Below are positions 33,395 to 45,205 of a stretch of 64,000 nt of DNA, piece after piece. The DNA is taken from positions 288,829 through 352,828 of the forward strand of contig CAUYUJ010014357.1 of assembly GCA_963575745.1 (NCBI GenBank), in the 5' to 3' direction. This DNA comes from Prorocentrum cordatum. Its lineage: Eukaryota; Sar; Dinophyceae; Prorocentrales; Prorocentraceae. The notes under the pieces were generated by a model, which ran no database searches, was not told where the DNA came from, and saw nothing but the letters and a program-made list of their open reading frames with translations. Made by a program: the position numbers and the translations under genes. How positions within the stretch are numbered: the stretch's first letter is position 1; each line of letters opens with the position of its first letter.

Positions 33395-33760
33395 GTTTGA
33401 TGGAAATGGGCGCTTCATTCTTCTCCGCCTTCCGACTGCCCAAAACGGCCCCAGAGGCCCCCAAGATCGCCCAAAAGGCCTCGCTGATGGCTCAACGACG
33501 GCCCAAAAGGCTCCTAACCCAAGACGGCTTCATAGGCCTCCAACACGGCTAAGATGGCCTCCGAGACGGTCAAGCGCCCCCAGAGGTCTCCCAGACGGAG
33601 CAGCGAGACGCCCAACAGCGTCCCGCGTGCCAGGTACGCCTGAAGACAGCCAAAAAGGCGTCCAAGAAGCCGCAACGAGGCACACATGCTCCCTCAAGAG
33701 GCCTCCTCCTACGACAGCGCCAAGAGGGCCCAAGACGGCCCCATAAGCCTCCAAACGAAC
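33395..33760 (+). repeat. CCAAGAGG-type dispersed element
   Basis: Opens with TTCTTCTCCGCCTTCCGACTG, matching other copies of the family, then GCCCAAAACGGCCCC-type short repeats. It abuts the right end of the foldback; a similar block (18540-18625) abuts the left end. 33760-34520 shows no supported gene. Confidence 0.65.
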
Positions 33761-34524
33761 CCGAGCACTGTCGGGAACGACCCGAATAAGCGGCACTGGC
33801 AAGAGGTCACTACAATATCAAACGACCGTGGCAGATAGCAGCAGACGTGGGACACCCTGGTTTCGGGCTGAAGTATCACTGCAATTTCCTGATACGCGTG
33901 CACAGAGCTCATTTTCATATATTCATTTGAAGACCGCTTCTACTTCTCATGTTGTTTCTTGCCGCGCGTGCCCGCGCATGCCCGCGTTGTGATGACCACC
34001 CGCCTGTGCACCTTTGCGCGAGGCGGCGCGGGCACCTCCGCCCCCTCGCACATGCCCACAAATGCCCCTGATTCCGCAGGCGGTCGAAGGACCCCGGAGA
34101 ACAGCCTGGCCCCAGCCATCCCTCAGCCGCGTCCAAACAAGGTCAAGGGAGGGCCAGGCCGCGCTCGACACGTCGGCACGTTCGCCTTGGAATCCGACTT
34201 GACGTGAACTCCTTGTTCTAGAATGCGCCCCCGCGACGGCTCAGCTCTGAAAAGCCGTGCTCCCGCTTGCCGCACCTCGCAGATTCGGTACTCTTACTGT
34301 ACCCCAACACAACCACCACAATACTAATCCGCCGGCCTCCCAACGGTCCCAGAACTGCCCAAGCAGGCCTTCTGATGCTACAAAGCGGGTCGCAGGATGG
34401 CCCAGTATGGCCTCAACACGGTCCACGAGGCCCATAAATGCGCCGATCCTGTCGGCGTGTGGAAGAGGTTGTTCCGTTTGACTCGAGCGCGCCAGCCACA
34501 GCGAAATGGAGCAACGTTGTAGTT

Positions 34525-34680
34525 GAGTCGACCGAAAGCCTCTTCCCTTCGATCCCTTCCCCGCCCGTGGGGGGGGGGAATCCGGGTGGTGGGGTCCTGG
34601 GGGTGGTCCCGGGGGTGGTCCTGGGGGGGGGGTCCCAGCGGGGTCCAGGGGCAGATACAACTCCCCCCACGGGCGGTTGG
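34525..34680 (+). repeat. G-run dispersed element, copy 1
   Basis: GAGTCGACCGAAAGCCTCTTCCCTTCGATC followed by TTCCCCGCCCGTGGGGGGGG, GGGGTCCTGGGGGTGGTCCC and a CCCCCCACGGGCGG end. The same order is present at 40055-40180. The CCGCCCGTGGGGGG and CCCCCCACGGGCGG ends are inverted repeats. Confidence 0.65.
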
Positions 34681-34689
34681 GGGGCGCAG

Positions 34690-35230
34690 AAATGCTCCAA
34701 AACGCTGCAAACGTGCCCCAAGATGTCCCCAAGACGGTCTTCGAGGGCCCCGAACCGCTAAAGTATCCTTCCAAGTCGCCAAAGGAACCTCCAAACGGCT
34801 CAAAAGGACTTCCAAGACGGCCCCAAGGGGCAAGAAACGTAGAAACGTAGATGATCCGTAAGCCTTTGAAAGATTTCAGCATTCTCGCCTTGCCAGCTTC
34901 CCGTCGCTCCAAGACAGGCCAAGAGGCATCCAAGACCGCCCCAAGATGGCTCAAGAGGCCTCCAAGAGAGCTCCACACCGACCCAAGAGGGCCCCAAGAC
35001 CGCACAAGAGGCCTCTAAGACAGCCGAGGAGGCTCACAAAACGGCTCCAAGAGGGAGCCCAGACGGGGGACCCGAACGGACATTTCGATCCCTCGGCCTG
35101 AGAAGCTCTAAGGAAGCCCCCAGAGGCCCCTCAGAAGCCCCCCAAGAGGCCCCCACGAGGCTCCCAAGCAGCTCCCAAGAGCTTCCCAAGAGGCCCTCTA
35201 ACTACCCCCAAGAGGGCCCCGAGAGCGGTC
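34690..35230 (+). repeat. CCAAGAGG-type dispersed element
   Basis: Two runs of GCCCCAAGACGG/GCCTCCAAGAG words separated by a boundary segment (34857-34915, CCTTTGAAAGATTTCAGCATTC) shared with the 26.2- and 33.4-kb copies. Just after it, at 35250, lies the motif GGCGGCACTGGCCGTAAGGC. Confidence 0.7.
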
Positions 35231-35520
35231 GTCGTCGTCGTCATTCAAGGTCGGCGGCACTGGCCGTAAGGCCTTCGCAATAAAATGCCCAAAGCGGGCC
35301 CCGAGAGGTCGCCGAAGATGTCCTGAAGAGGCACAACATCAAATATCTCGTTCGTTTTGAAGAACTGTGGTGGTCGCGTCTCCGTTTCCTCGTCTCTGTC
35401 CTGCTCGTCCTCGTCCTCCCGCTTCCCTCCTCCTCCTCCTGCCTCGTGGCTGTGACCTCCTACCTGCCTCTTGCCCCACCATATCATAAAGGGCTTCGGC
35501 GACTTTCGAGGGCTGCCGAA

Positions 35521-36026
<506 letters not shown>

Positions 36027-36059
36027 TTGGGTGCAACACAAAGACACCCTGCGGGCATG

Positions 36060-36965
36060 CAAGCTAGACCTCGCCGTCCGTGGGAGCGTACCGCGAAACG
36101 GTCGCCACTTTCGACGGCTGCTGGGGGGCCCAACGCAATGACGCCCGACTAGGGTTCATGGTAAAGTTCACCGTCCCTGGGAGGCTTCAAACTGCGAGCC
36201 GCCGCCGTTTTCGGAGGCTGCTGGGGGGCCTACAAGCAGTGACGCCACAACGGGGAATATGGTTCGACCTCGCCATCCCCAGGGCGGCTGCGAACTGCGA
36301 GACGGCCGCCACTGTCGAACGCTGTCTGCGACGCCCCACGGATGCCAATTCGAATTTGCCGCCCCTGGGGGCTGTGAAGAGGTCGCCGCTTTCGAGGGCT
36401 GCTGGGGGGAGGGGACAACGCATTGACGCCCTACGCGGATTCATATTGAAATTCGCCGTCTCTGGGGGGCTGCAACATGCGAAGAGCCGCCGCTTTGGAG
36501 CGCTGCTGGGGGGTCCCGCGCAGTGACGCCCTACGGGGTGTTATACCCTAGCGCAGTGACGCAGTTGACCTCACCACCCCCTGGACCACCCCTGGGTGGC
36601 TCCGAGCTGCGGGACGGTCGCCACTTTCGAAGTACGCTGGTGGCCCAGCGCAAAGCAATCGCGCCTAACTGCGCGATTCGCGCTGCGCGAATAACTTCGC
36701 GCTCTCGCGCCGCCCCCCAAAGAAGAGGAGGATGCGGAATCGTAGCCGAACCGCGAAGCGCAAATACCTTCGCGCCCTCGAATGTGCCCTTCGCAATGAC
36801 GCCCTACTGGGATTCAGGCTACATTTCACCATCACCAGGCAGCTGCAATCTGGGAGACGCTCGCCACGTTCGAGGGCTGCTGGGAGGCCCTAGGAGCAGC
36901 GACGCCCTGCGGGGACTCAGTTGCGACCTCGCCGTCGCCTGGAAGCTGCGAAGCTTCCCAGCACA
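36060..36965 (+). repeat. Degenerate tandem array, 100-117-bp unit
   Basis: Seven diverged copies of a unit containing CTGCGA(G/A)ACGGTCGCC, ACTTTCGAGGGCTGCTGGG and CAGTGACGCCCTACGGGG, near 36101, 36204, 36307, 36381, 36487, 36614 and 36858. A foreign-looking segment rich in TCGCGC words (36655-36790) separates the last two. 36966-37390 holds no supported gene. Confidence 0.8.
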
Positions 36966-37389
36966 ATTTATGAACAACTGACCACCCTGGACGCCTAAAC
37001 GAGCTGGCGTCGGCGCCGCCGCCCATCAACGACCCCCTAGAACATTCGCCATCGTCCCTTACCAGAAACTATGTCATCCCGCCTCCGTCGTTCCACCAAT
37101 GGGAGGGGATGACACCTACTGTCGTCGTTCTCCTCCGCCTCCTCAATGCTTCTTCTGCTGCTCCTGCGTTTGACTGTTCGGCTCCCCGTCCGTCCTCCTC
37201 TCCCCCGTTCCCGCCCCCCTGCTCTTCGACCCCGTGGCATCACGTCTCGCCCTTGCGTTACTGTCCTGGGAGTCCTGCGACGCGCGGACGTCCCAAGCAA
37301 TTTGTGCAGCAAGCGGCGGTTCTCTTGTGTCGCCATCATCGGTGACAGCTTGTGCCAAATACTCTGGCCGCGTGATGCACATGGGCCAT

Positions 37390-37785
37390 GTGCGCCGAGG
37401 AGGGGTCCAAGACGACCCACGACGACTCCAAGATTGCCCAGGCGGGCTTCAAAAAGGCCAACAAGGGCCCTGAAGATGACCCAAGAGACCTACTGGAAAA
37501 CCCACAGAAGGGGACTAAGGCGGGGTGCTCGAACTGGGTGTGGAAACCTTTCCTTCCAAGATTCTGCCCGAGATGCCCAACATGCCCCCCACCGTGCCCC
37601 AGGAGGCCACCAGAAGCTGCCAAGACGTCTCCGAGAGGCCCTCAGAAGCCCCGAAGAGGCTTCCAAGCGGCTTCCAAACGGCACCCAGAAACCCCAAACA
37701 TACTTACCCCCAAGGGCTCCGAAGATGGCCCTCAGAGGCGCCCAAGAGACTCCAGAGGCTTTGAAGAGCCCCCAGAGAAGCCTCC
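37390..37785 (+). repeat. CCAAGAGG-type dispersed element
   Basis: GCCCAGGCGGGC, CCTCCAAGA and GCCCTCAGAAGCCCC words recur at 10-14-bp spacing. 37786-38135 is lower-GC sequence just downstream of the vWA-type 5' exon, probably its intron, without recognisable coding content. Confidence 0.65.
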
Positions 37786-38140
37786 AACATGGAAAAAATA
37801 GAAACACGAGGCTGTGGACAAGCAGGAGGTGCTCAAGTCCTGCTCCAATTCAGCGCCCTATCAGATCTTGGCTGGAACTTGAAATAAACATCATTTCTGC
37901 TGCGCTGCTGCACTGGCACGGTGGCGGAGATTGCCGCAAGCAACTTGATATTGATAATATGTGATTGATTGAAATGTTTTGTCCTGCGCTTGCTATGCGT
38001 GGTGTCTACTGTTGGCCACCGTGTGCAATATACCACGTCACTAGAGAAATCAATACAACCAAATGGATGGCCGACGGGCCAACAAACCTCCTGAAGTGAC
38101 CATGCCAAATATTGCTTCAAACGCGATGACGAATTCTCAC

Positions 38141-38760
38141 GAATGGCCGGGACCACTGTCCACCAGGGCCATCTTTGCAGAGCGGTCCACAATGATCACG
38201 TAGTCCCCGGGAGTCTTCGAAGCTGCGCTGTTGAAGAACTTCTTGTGGATAAGGGCTCCAACAGCACCACCTCCCACCCCTCCCGCAATCGCGCCCACGG
38301 CGCCTGCGCCCGCGATCACTCCCCAGCTTGCCCCCTCAGGAGGCACCTCGCGCCAGGAGGTGTTGTCACTCCACTCGATGAGGTGCTCGTCGACGACGTT
38401 GCCGCTGATAGACTCGCCCAGTCCCTTTGGCTTGGCCTTCGCGGAGCAGTCACGGGCGTGAGGACCAGATGGACCCTTGCAATGCGTGCAACATGTGGGG
38501 AACTTGCTGAAAGGCCGGCGACCACAACCGTTGATGCATCCTTCTCCAATCGACCTGCTCCCGTCCGCCACCTCGCGGCTGATGGCGTAGCCCTGCTCCG
38601 AATCGACATACCTGCCCGTGCTCGACCTGGGGCCAAGAGCAAAATCCTCAGGGTAGCCATCAATCTGCAAACCGCCGGCGAGATCGTCCGTCACGTCGAG
38701 AATCACACCCGTGGGCGTGTCGCCGGGCTGGCTTCGGTGGCGACTCATGAGGTCTCCCAT
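38141..38760 (-). CDS. Cys-rich and glycine-zipper protein, 5' exon with vWA start
   Basis: About 206 codons from ATG 38758-38760 to a donor-like TC|GTGAG at 38141; the frame otherwise closes 3 nt further on. Residues 75-105 hold a Cys cluster (CINGCGRRPF, then TCCTHC and GPHARDC), a module I associate with dinoflagellates. Residues 146-172 form a glycine-zipper hydrophobic stretch (GVIAGAGAVGAIAGGVGGG), probably a membrane segment. Residues 186-197, DYVIIVDRSAKM, are the first strand and metal-site motif (DxSxxM) of a von Willebrand A domain, which then stops at the splice site. I chose the second Met of the frame because upstream codons look like leader sequence. The rest of the vWA fold is not found downstream on this strand; it is present instead in the gene just upstream (38869-39663). 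Function unknown; binding of protein ligands would be typical of vWA. Confidence 0.65.
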
Positions 38761-38868
38761 ACAATCTTGTTGGCTCTTTCGAATCGACGCTGATCGACAT
38801 TGAACCGGCACTAATCGATACACATCGACGCGAAATCGGCGCTTTCTCATCGATTACGTTAGTCGACG

Positions 38869-39663
38869 CTAGTGCACTCCAAAGACGGAATCACGAGGGT
38901 ATTCGAAACTCCCATGATTCGCCACCGAAAACTGGCTGAGAACCTCCCACCTGCCGTTCCAACCCACGGTCCGCTTTTCGGCGTTCCTCTTGGCGAGCAT
39001 GTACGCGCCGCCGGCGCCTGCAGCAGCGCCCGCGAGCACGCCCAGAAGAGCTCCGATTGCCATGCCAGCCTTGAACTCTGGATCGCGCATCTCGGCCATG
39101 GCCGTTCTCAGGTCCTCGTCCTTGACGGTGTCCACGATGTCAATCTCTGCGCCACTGGCCGAGGTGCCCGTGAGGTTTTCGTCGAGGTGCTTCAGGAAGG
39201 CCTCCGCGTCGGGATCGTCTCCCACGTGCACGAAAGTTATAGTCAAATACCCGTGCTGCTCTGCCACCGCCTGCTTAATACTGCTGATTACCTCCTCCTC
39301 ATCGTCGGGCTGACCGGCTGTGATCACGAGCATGGAGACTGGCTTACTGTCGCTTCGCGCCGCGGCGCTCTTGAAGGCCATGTTCAATGCCTCGGCCATC
39401 CTACAAGGCCCCGCAGGGTCATGAGCAGACACCATGCCATGCACCGAATCCGTGTCTGTTATGTTTCTGTATCTGTCAACACCTCCACTGGCACCAGGAA
39501 AACAATACACATCGATGCCATCTGGGTCAATTTTCGCAACTTGCTGCGATAGACCGTGCAATGCCGAAACGGCCCTCTCCCATCGTGTCGTCGACTCGGG
39601 CGGCCCATCATCTGCACCCACCATACCTCCGAAGAGCTTCTGCAAATTTTTCCCAAAACCCAT
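38869..39663 (-). CDS. von Willebrand factor A domain protein lacking first strand
   Basis: 264-residue frame ending in TAG. Residues 27-185 align by motif with a vWA fold: RWERAVSALHGL (helix 1), GIDVYCFPG (strand 2), GPCRMAEAL (threonine-loop position, T replaced by C), VSMLVITAGQPDDEE (strand 4, usual D replaced by A), LTITFVHVGDDPDAEAFLKHL and IDIVDTVKDEDL. The opening strand with the DxSxS metal site is absent; residues 1-26 are unrelated. Residues 199-221 are a Gly/Ala-rich membrane-like helix (GMAIGALLGVLAGAAAGAGG) followed by KR-rich residues. Either ATG 39663 is a true start of an unusual protein, or the frame is a 3' exon whose acceptor is an AG near 39600-39650. The 5' exon-type sequence that would complete it lies downstream at 38141-38760, so a head-to-tail tandem copy is likely. 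Strongly coding. Confidence 0.75.
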   Translation of the reverse strand: MGFGKNLQKLFGGMVGADDGPPESTTRWERAVSALHGLSQQVAKIDPDGIDVYCFPGASGGVDRYRNITDTDSVHGMVSAHDPAGPCRMAEALNMAFKSAAARSDSKPVSMLVITAGQPDDEEEVISSIKQAVAEQHGYLTITFVHVGDDPDAEAFLKHLDENLTGTSASGAEIDIVDTVKDEDLRTAMAEMRDPEFKAGMAIGALLGVLAGAAAGAGGAYMLAKRNAEKRTVGWNGRWEVLSQFSVANHGSFEYPRDSVFGVH

Positions 39664-40054
39664 CGCAACTCACCACAATTAGGGAAGGGTTGTGCGCTAC
39701 CGTTGTGATTTTCGTACAGGCTACTGCCAGTAGTTATCTGAGTAATTCACCCTTCTTGAACCAACATGGATACGGACGAACGGGGGGAACAATGATGAGG
39801 AGGTGGCATGATTAGCGGCGCTGCCAGCTGCGACAGTTCCCATGACGCTGTGGATGCAAATCCCATCAGACCTTTAGGGCGTGAGCGGTTAGGGCGTTTC
39901 CTCTTCCAACCCCCTTCTTCCTCTTCGGGGAAGGGGTTGGTCACTGTTCCCTGTAAATAAACAGCCCTCCCCCAGGCAACGGGCAGCCAACCAGGACCCA
40001 TAGGCCCCCCCCCAGACCATCCCTGCAAAATAAACCTCTTGGGTCATGGTCGGG

Positions 40055-40180
40055 GGGTGAGTCGAAAGGAAGACCTTTCCCTTTGATTCGTTCCCCGCGG
40101 AGGGGGGAGGGGGTCCTGGGGGGTGGTTCCAGGGGGGGGGGCCCCTGGGGGTGGTCCCGGGTCAGAATACCACCCTCCCA
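40055..40180 (+). repeat. G-run dispersed element, copy 2
   Basis: GTGAGTCGAAAGGAAGACC, TTCCCCGCGGAGGGGGG and GGGGGTGGTCCCGGGTCAGA match 34525-34680. The motif GGCGGCACTGGCCGTAAGGC follows at about 40238, as it follows the 34.7-kb region at 35250. 39664-40055 contains a fragment of the GTTAGGGCGTGA repeat and no gene. Confidence 0.65.
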
Positions 40181-40269
40181 GGGCCCATGGCCCGCCCTCT
40201 CCCTCCCATTGCCGTCGAAGGCAGAGGCCTCCAGGGTCGGCGGCACTGGCCGTAAGGCCTCAGGAATAA

Positions 40270-40625
40270 CAATGTGACGTCCACTTTGGGGCAAAATCTT
40301 GGGTCATGGTCGGGGGTGGGGCGCGAGCACTTTGCAATGCATTTTTCTTGTAGGGGCGGGGGTCTGCCCGCGTATTGCTGCTGCGCGCAGGGCCAGCATC
40401 CCCGCCAAAAACATAATACAACATATACTTCGAGGCAAACTCTGGATCATGCGCGGGCACCCCGCGATCACTGTGCATTGGTTTTTGACTGGGACGGCGG
40501 GGGTGCTGACATATTGCCTGCTATGTGCAGGGCCGCCGGGATTGCGCACTGGTTTTCGACCAAGGTGGTGGGGGCCGATAGATTTCCCGATGTGTACTGC
40601 CACGTGAGCAGACGTACCTGGTAGA
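40270..40625 (+). repeat. Tandem duplication, about 165-bp unit
   Basis: TCTTGGGTCATGGTCGGG / TCTGGATCATGCGCGGG and GTGCATTGGTTTTTGAC / GCGCACTGGTTTTCGAC / GCAATGCATTTTTCTTG recur; two full copies and one partial. 40626-41010 has no supported gene apart from a C run near 40810. Confidence 0.55.
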
Positions 40626-41014
40626 CTCTTCGTGCACCCCGAAAAAACTCGGAGCCACTCCTGCAAAAGTGCGTATGGGAATTGTACTGCAAAACTTCTG
40701 CCACATAGCTTGCACCCCACAAGCTTGCACACGGTTTGCACCACTTCATCTTGGACCTCATAGCTTGCACCACTGCGTGTATTCTCCTTTCTAAAAACCA
40801 GAATAGGATCTCCCCCCCCCCCCCCCGCGTTATCGGTCCCCCTTTCGGGTATGTAAATCTTATATGATTCTGACCACATGTCCATCCGAAATATGAATTT
40901 ACACTATCCCCGGGGGCCCGTATCCCCCCCCTGAGGGTCCCTTGTAGAAAAAAACACTGCGGTGACATATTTTTTCCTAACGTAACACCTTTTTCGCGAA
41001 TCCCTTGCAACGGA

Positions 41015-41455
41015 CGAAGTGCACACGCGCGCGTCGTCGCGCGCGCATGCCGAAATCCTTCAAAAACCTTCGGTGCCGGAAAGATTGCGCAATCGAGTTT
41101 CCAAAAAACGCACAACCACAAAGGGTTTCGCAACACTGATTTGCTAAAAGAACTTCCGCGCCAGCTCATGCGAAATCTTAACCATCGGTTTTTCCAAGAT
41201 TTCCACAAAATGCTACCAAACGGGCTTTGCGCGCGCGCATGACGAAATCTGTCGAACGCCCTTGCGCGTGTGCCGTCGCGAGAACCCTGTGCAAAAAATG
41301 GGACGAAGTGCAGACGCGCGCGTCGTCGCGCGTATGCCGAAATTCTTCAAAACCCATCGGTTTCGGAAGGAGTTCAAAATCGTGTCCAAAAAACTTACAA
41401 AAACCCAAGGTTTCGCAACACGGATTTTCAACAAAAGCGTGCGCGCGCGCTCTTG
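41015..41455 (+). repeat. Tandem duplication, about 293-bp offset
   Basis: GACGAAGTGCACACGCGCGCGTCG, then TGCCGAAATCCTTCAAAA, CATCGG/CTTCGG and AAGG-TTTCGCAACAC, at about 41015-41140 and 41308-41430. A third partial copy (CGCGCGCATGACGAAATC) is at 41233. Confidence 0.75.
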
Positions 41456-41489
<34 letters not shown>

Positions 41490-41995
41490 CTCCCTCCTCC
41501 CGCGTCGTCGTCGTCGTCGTCGCCTACGTCGTCCTCTGTCTTTCCTCGTGTTCGTCGTCATCGTCCTCTTTGGCGTCGTGGTCGTTTCCGTCGTCGTTGT
41601 CGCCGTGGTCGTCCTTCCTCCTCCTCCATCGTCGTCGTCGTCGTCCGTCGTCGGCGTCTCGTCGTCGTCCCTCCTAGTTCGTCGCGTCGTCGTCGTCGTC
41701 GTTGTCGTCGTCGTCATCCCTCCTCCCTCGTCGTTGTCGTCGTCGGCGTCGCCGTCCTTCCTCCTTCTTCGTCGTTCGCGTCGTCGCCGTCCTCCCTCCT
41801 CCCTCGTCGTTGTCGTCGTTGTCGTCGTTGTCGCCGTCGTCGTCCTTTCTCCTCCCTCGTCGTCGCCTTCGTTGGCGTCGTCGTCGTCATCTTCATCGTC
41901 GTCGTCGTCGGCGTCGTTGTCGTCGTCGAAGTCGACGAAGACGTCGTCGGTGTCGTCGTAGTCGTTGTCGTCGGTGTCGTCGTAGTCGGTCTTAA
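41455..41995 (+). repeat. (GTC)n-rich microsatellite tract
   Basis: About 540 bp of GTC/CGT repeats interrupted by TCCCTCCTCC words. Valine-, serine- and arginine-rich frames are artefacts. 41996-42715 shows no supported gene. Confidence 0.93.
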
Positions 41996-42719
41996 GAGGT
42001 ATTGCAAACCAAGTTGCGGGTGGGTGGGTGGGATGTTTGCGCGAGCAGTGGAGATGACGACTTCAAGTTCAGCAGAGTGGATGACAACCCATAGATTGCA
42101 TCACGCAGATTGTACAAGGTAGGCAACACAACATATGTGGCACCACATCGGTTGCACTAGCGGCACCGCAAATATTGCACTCACAGCTTCAATCGCATCA
42201 CGTAACATGCACAGCATTAAGTGCACATCGAGATTACACATCAACGTACGCCACTGCAGGCGACCAAAGCTGACCAGCACTTCGTCTGAATGTCGCGCAC
42301 CGCAGCCCAGTCCGCGTCGGGCGCAGCGCAAGAGCACCTAGCGGGGCTCCTGTCCACAACGGGTCGTCCTCGCACTTGTCTGGGGTCGCCCACGACGCGT
42401 TGCCAGCCTCGGGGCATACAAGATCACGAGAATGGCGATCTAGCCCTCCCCCACCCCCGCCCTTGGAAAGAGGAAGACCATCTGTGCAGCTGCTGCTGAA
42501 TTTTGATAACGCGATCTCAGAAACTCACCACCTTGTGCCCGTGCAATTGCTCGAAACTTCAAACTTGTGAGAAATTCGCCGACCCCTTAGGGATTCCTCG
42601 GCGTGCGCAACACTTCCCCCCCCCAAACCCCTCCACCGGGAGCTCGATCTGGCCTTCTTGGAGAGGGGTGGATGTCTCTCCGATTCCGCCAGGGAATCCA
42701 TCTCGTGCAGAACAGTCCC

Positions 42720-43235
42720 CAGACGGTCTCAGAAGGCCTCGACATGGCCCCAACAGACCCACATGGCCAACATGGCCTCCGTGTGGCCCCAAATGGCGGC
42801 CAGACGCGCCATGATGGCCCGAAGGCAGCCCACGAAAACCCCTGGACACCCCCAAAGGGTTCCCAAAGGACTCGGAAGAAGGGCCTCGAATCATACGGAT
42901 TCTTTTGGGCAACTTGCACTCATACAACGCGCGCTTGCTCGGTCTCAACCGCGTCCACGACGACTCAAGGGGCCCTCATAATCCCCCCCTGACGGCCCCA
43001 GAGGCCAGCAAAAAGGCCCTAGACGGCCAAAGAACCCCCCAAGAAGGCCCCAAGAGAGCCCCGCAGACGTTCAAATGGACCCCCCGACGGCTTCCGACAG
43101 GCTATTCAAACAGCCTCCGAAAGCGCTAGGCGGCCCAAAAGCGCCCGAAAACGACAACGCCCCAAGAGGCAGCCGCACAAACAAAACCGAAGGCCCCAAG
43201 GAGACCCCAAGAGGCCTCCGCAGGGCTCCCATGAG
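42720..43235 (+). repeat. CCAAGAGG-type dispersed element
   Basis: GGCCCCAACAGACCC, CCCCAAGAAGGCCCC and GGCCCCAAGGAGACCC words recur, followed by a (GTC)n run (43262-43318) and a third copy of the hairpin motif (GGTCGGCGGCACCCGCCGCAAGG, about 43324). 43340-43450 resembles a decayed copy of the 7.35-kb dispersed element. Confidence 0.65.
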
Positions 43236-44003
43236 CATCCCAAGCTTGTGGCAGGGTCATCAACTCGTCGTTGTGCTTGTCGTCGTTGTCGTTGTCGTGG
43301 TCGTCGTCGTCGTCGTCCCTCTGGGTCGGCGGCACCCGCCGCAAGGCCCTCATAATAGATGGACACAGAGCCTGGATCTTCCCAAACCCTTCACGTTTTC
43401 CAAAGAATCGACAATGTTTGATGTCTGTCCGTGTTTTCCCCCTCCTGATCTCGGGAGCGGCCAAGAGGGGGGTGTCCAAGAGGGGGGGGGGTGCAAATCA
43501 TGACCGGCGGCACGTGCGCGGCCCAGCGGGGGGGCCTGGGACGTCATGAAAGAAGAAGAGGCGCTATGAAATCAGAGGAAAAATCATGGCCGGCGCCATG
43601 ATATCCACCCCCCTAGTCATCACCCCCCTCTTTTCCGCTCCCGATGATCTACGCACTGCAGGCGCGCAATCCCCGAAGCGTCCGAGGAGGCCCGGGGTGG
43701 CCCTCGCGACGCCTCTGGCCCAGGTCCTGGCCGTGCCGAGAGGTCTCCAAGAGGCCCTCCCGGCCAGAGGCCCGCAAGGGCCTCGAGGGTTGCTTCTCTC
43801 AGTCGCCCTCTAACTGTGAGCGCTTCCGCGTCCCTGTCTTCATCCCCCTCCCCCCCTCGAGGGTTGATTCCTTCAGTCGCCCTCCAGCTACGAGCGCTCC
43901 CGCGCCCCTCGGTCTTCCTCACTCCGCCCCCTCGCGTCGCCCGCGTTCCCTCCTGTGCCTTCCTCCCTCCGATGCCCCAGGGCCTCCCTTCTAAAACAGG
44001 GCT

Positions 44004-44133
44004 AGGATCGGGATAAATCGCTCCAGAGCGTTCCGGAGCGCTCGCAGAGCGTTCCGGAACGCTCTGGAGCGGCCGCGGCGCCCAATACATCCTCCAAACC
44101 CGCCGATTCTCAGAGATTTCGAGTTATCCCGAT
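44004..44133. mobile_element. MITE-like palindrome with ATCGGGATAA ends
   Basis: GATCGGGATAA at about 44006 is mirrored by TTATCCCGATC at about 44123. Inside, GCTCCAGAGCGTTCCGGAGCG and CGTTCCGGAACGCTCTGGAG form nested dyads. 16325-16425 is a relative. 43450-44004 has GC-rich sequence without supported genes. Confidence 0.6.
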
Positions 44134-44439
44134 CCGATTTTGTCCCGATCTTCGCGTCGTTTTACCTTCCCTTGCCCTCCCCACCTTGGCCACTCGGCCG
44201 CTGCCCGGCGCGCGCGCGCGCTGGCTTCCCTGCCGCCCGCGCGCCGAGCACGCAGCTCTGCAGCCCCGCGGACGCGAGCCTCGTCCCCCCCGCCGCTTGG
44301 ACGGCCATCCCCTGCGTTTTCTGTTCGGTTTCGTGCGCGGCTTTTTTTCGCGGGGTGCTCCAGGATGCTCCCGAAAAATCCCCGCCGAGAAAAAAGTGCA
44401 CACGTTTGGCGGCGCGCAGAGGGGGACAGGGGGATGGGG

Positions 44440-44545
44440 GAAGGCTTCTTAGAAGCACCCCTGCTTCTTACAAGGTGCGGGCCTTCTCTGTAGATGCAAG
44501 GCCGGCGTCTTCTGAGAAGCAGCCTCCTCCTAAGAAGCCTTCCCG
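44440..44545. mobile_element. MITE-like element with GAAGGCTTCTTAG ends
   Basis: GGGGGAAGGCTTCTTAGAAGC on the left is mirrored by CCTCCTAAGAAGCCTTCCC on the right. The interior includes GGTGCGGGCCTTCTCTGTAG and GCAAGGCCGGCGTCTTCTGAG. Partial relatives are at 14655-14730 and 8085-8150. Confidence 0.6.
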
Positions 44546-44723
44546 CCTCCCCCTACCCCCCTCTGCTCGCCGCCAACACCTACGAGCGACGCCAAGCCGC
44601 CCCGCGCTGCACGAGAAGGCGCCGCCAGACGCGCTGCCAGAGGCGAGGCAGCGCGCCGACAGACGCGCTGCACTGCCCCCCCCTTTGCGAACCCAATGCT
44701 TTAGCGCTCTCGCTCTCTCTCTC

Positions 44724-44854
44724 TTGCCATCGCTCGGGCGTCCATTCCTCGTGTATGTTTAGATTTCGTGCGTGCTTTTTTTCGCCAAGGCATCCCGGAT
44801 GCTCCTCCAGGGTCCTCGCCGAGGGAAACAATTCACACGTCCGAGCGATGCCAG
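44724..44854. mobile_element. 131-bp MITE-like element, copy 1
   Basis: Ends TGCCATCGCTCGGGCGT and ACGTCCGAGCGATGCCA are inverted repeats. The interior has GATTTCGTGCGTGCTTTTTTTCGCC, GGATGCTCC and GTCCTCGCCGAGGGAAA. Highly similar to 52219-52348. A more decayed copy, lacking the ends, is at about 44300-44412. Confidence 0.75.
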
Positions 44855-45107
44855 GCTCTGTTCGAACGACCGAATCGCATTCGAGGACATGGCCAAAGAA
44901 GAGCCAGGGGTTCGGCGGTGTGGCGTCCGCCTCTGGATATCATCGTAAGGCACTCCCATGGGACAGCGCTGAAGAACGATACCGCCCTCGGTCTGCCCAA
45001 CTGCCAAAACATGCAAACCCCGTAATCGGAATCGCAGAAAGCATCTGCAACGAGAACAACGTTGACAACAAGAACCGCTATCACTATCAATCCGGGCAGC
45101 TACTGGA

Positions 45108-45205
45108 GATCCCAGGCTTCATGGTCATTGGACATCCGACAAATAATCAGGCGATATTCCAGGCTTCGTGGTCATTGGACATCCGACAAAGTATCAGGCG
45201 AGAAA
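45108..45205 (+). repeat. 46-bp direct duplication
   Basis: CCAGGCTTCATGGTCATTGG...ACATCCGACAAATAATCAGGCG occurs twice in tandem with three differences. The surrounding 44.86-45.55 kb is lower-GC with no recognised gene. Confidence 0.85.
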
